Origin: RGUW01 sp049421025
GTDB taxonomy: Bacteria; Cyanobacteriota; Cyanobacteriia; PCC-6307; Cyanobiaceae
Length of the DNA: 6,303 nucleotides
Assembly: GCA_049421025.1 (NCBI GenBank)
Contig: JBMSMG010000085.1
Location: 1 to 6,303 of the forward strand
Direction of reading: 5' to 3'
Shown here: positions 5,728 through 6,303 of the stretch, in pieces
Layout: every line of letters begins with the position of its first letter
Position numbering within the stretch: position 1 is the first letter of the stretch
Notes under the pieces: model-generated
Databases searched by the model: none
What the model saw: the letters and a program-made list of their open reading frames with translations, nothing else
What the model was told of the DNA's origin: nothing
Program-made: the position numbers and the translations under genes

Positions 5728-6303
5728 CCCTGCCAGGGCGTCACCCCAGCGGCAGCCAGCAGTTCGCGGTCGGCCTCGGCCGCCGGGTTGCTGGTGGTCA
5801 GCAGGGTGTCGCCATAGAAGATCGAATCGGCACCGGCCAGCAGGCACAGAATCTGCGCTTCGCGGCTGAGTTGCTCGCGGCCGGCGCTCAGGCGCACGCG
5901 GCTGCTGGGCATCAGGATGCGTGCGGTGGCCACCATGCGCACCAGCTCAAGTGGATCGATGGGCGGTTGCTCTTCAAGGGGTGTGCCCTCGACGGCCACT
6001 AGGGCGTTGATCGGCACGCTTTCAGGGTGAGGCTCGAGGCTGGCGAGCACCTGCAGCAGCGAAGCGCGGTCGCTGAGGCTCTCGCCCATGCCGATGATGC
6101 CGCCGCAGCACATCGAAATGCCTGCGCGGCGCACCCGCTGCAGGGTCTCGAGCCGCTCCTGGTACGTGCGGGTGGTGATGATCTGGTCGTAGTGCTCGGG
6201 GCTGGTGTCGAGGTTGTGGTTGTACGAGGTCAGCCCTGCCTCGGCCAGCTGTTGCGCTTGGCCATCGCTCAGCATGCCGGCGGTGACGCAGGCCTCGAGC
6301 CCC
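5724..6303 (-). CDS. bioB: Biotin synthase, 3' part only (N-terminus outside window)
   Basis: BioB is a radical-SAM enzyme that inserts sulfur between C6 and C9 of dethiobiotin, the last step of biotin synthesis. Only the last 192 or so residues are present; the frame continues past the right edge, so the radical-SAM CxxxCxxC motif is not visible. Clear hallmarks remain: GLEACVTAG at the edge, whose cysteine matches E. coli C128; YNHNLDTSPE; IITTRTYQERL; MCCGGIIGMGES, whose first cysteine matches C188; ESVPIN; RLSAGREQL, whose arginine matches R260 (the [2Fe-2S] ligand); and SIFYGDTLLTTSNP near the end. The first internal ATG at 6275 is not the true start. The stop TGA overlaps the trhO GTG start by four bases, so bioB is probably upstream in the same transcript. 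Confidence 0.97.
   Translation of the reverse strand, partial: GLEACVTAGMLSDGQAQQLAEAGLTSYNHNLDTSPEHYDQIITTRTYQERLETLQRVRRAGISMCCGGIIGMGESLSDRASLLQVLASLEPHPESVPINALVAVEGTPLEEQPPIDPLELVRMVATARILMPSSRVRLSAGREQLSREAQILCLLAGADSIFYGDTLLTTSNPAAEADRELLAAAGVTPWQG

Noticed and set aside
4903..5817. Long 304-codon open frame on the plus strand, opposite trhO
   Set aside because: It lies wholly opposite trhO, which has full motif support. Its translation has no recognisable domains and fits GC-rich antisense openness.
5728..5847. Longer trhO with 40 extra N-terminal residues
   Set aside because: The extra part lies inside the bioB C-terminal coding region, reads as arginine/glycine-rich shadow sequence, and homologous TrhO proteins begin near FYRF. 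GTG 5727 with the GTGA overlap is better.

Overview
The window looks like a compact, GC-rich picocyanobacterial chromosome segment (Synechococcus/Cyanobium type). The strongest taxonomic sign is a CyanoP (PsbP-like) photosystem II lipoprotein. RecR and LipA also read as cyanobacterial. Seven substantial genes fill almost all of the DNA, with overlaps or gaps of a few bases. There are no tRNA or rRNA genes, insertion sequences, CRISPR arrays or phage genes that I can see.

Layout, left to right. The minus-strand group at 1-1549 reads psbP-like (980-1549), then an FAD-dependent oxidoreductase (63-983), then what looks like the first codons of another gene running off the left edge (1-43). A short divergent intergenic region (about 1550-1645) carries inverted repeats. 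It separates this group from a plus-strand pair, recR (1646-2302) and lipA (2302-3213), which overlap by one base. The right half is a minus-strand group read from right to left: bioB (its 3' part only, 5724-6303), trhO (4783-5727), a glutathione S-transferase fused to a DUF952 domain (3722-4780), and a GNAT-like protein (3210-3719). That group runs head-on into lipA, and both stop codons lie in one CTAG.

Functionally the right half is rich in sulfur and cofactor chemistry. BioB and LipA are both radical-SAM sulfur-insertion enzymes, TrhO is a rhodanese-fold tRNA hydroxylase, and the GST-DUF952 fusion is probably thiol-linked. The left half pairs a photosystem II assembly or stability lipoprotein with an uncharacterised flavoenzyme. 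The shared theme is an inference from adjacency only.

The most notable points are: recR has no ATG, GTG or TTG that would give a complete protein, and probably starts at CTG 1646; the GST-DUF952 fusion; a 22-bp palindrome made of two smaller palindromes over the GST start; and a run of unusual start signals (TTG, GTG, probable CTG) linked to 4-base stop/start overlaps. I see no clearly new multi-gene system. Most of the window is ordinary core genome.
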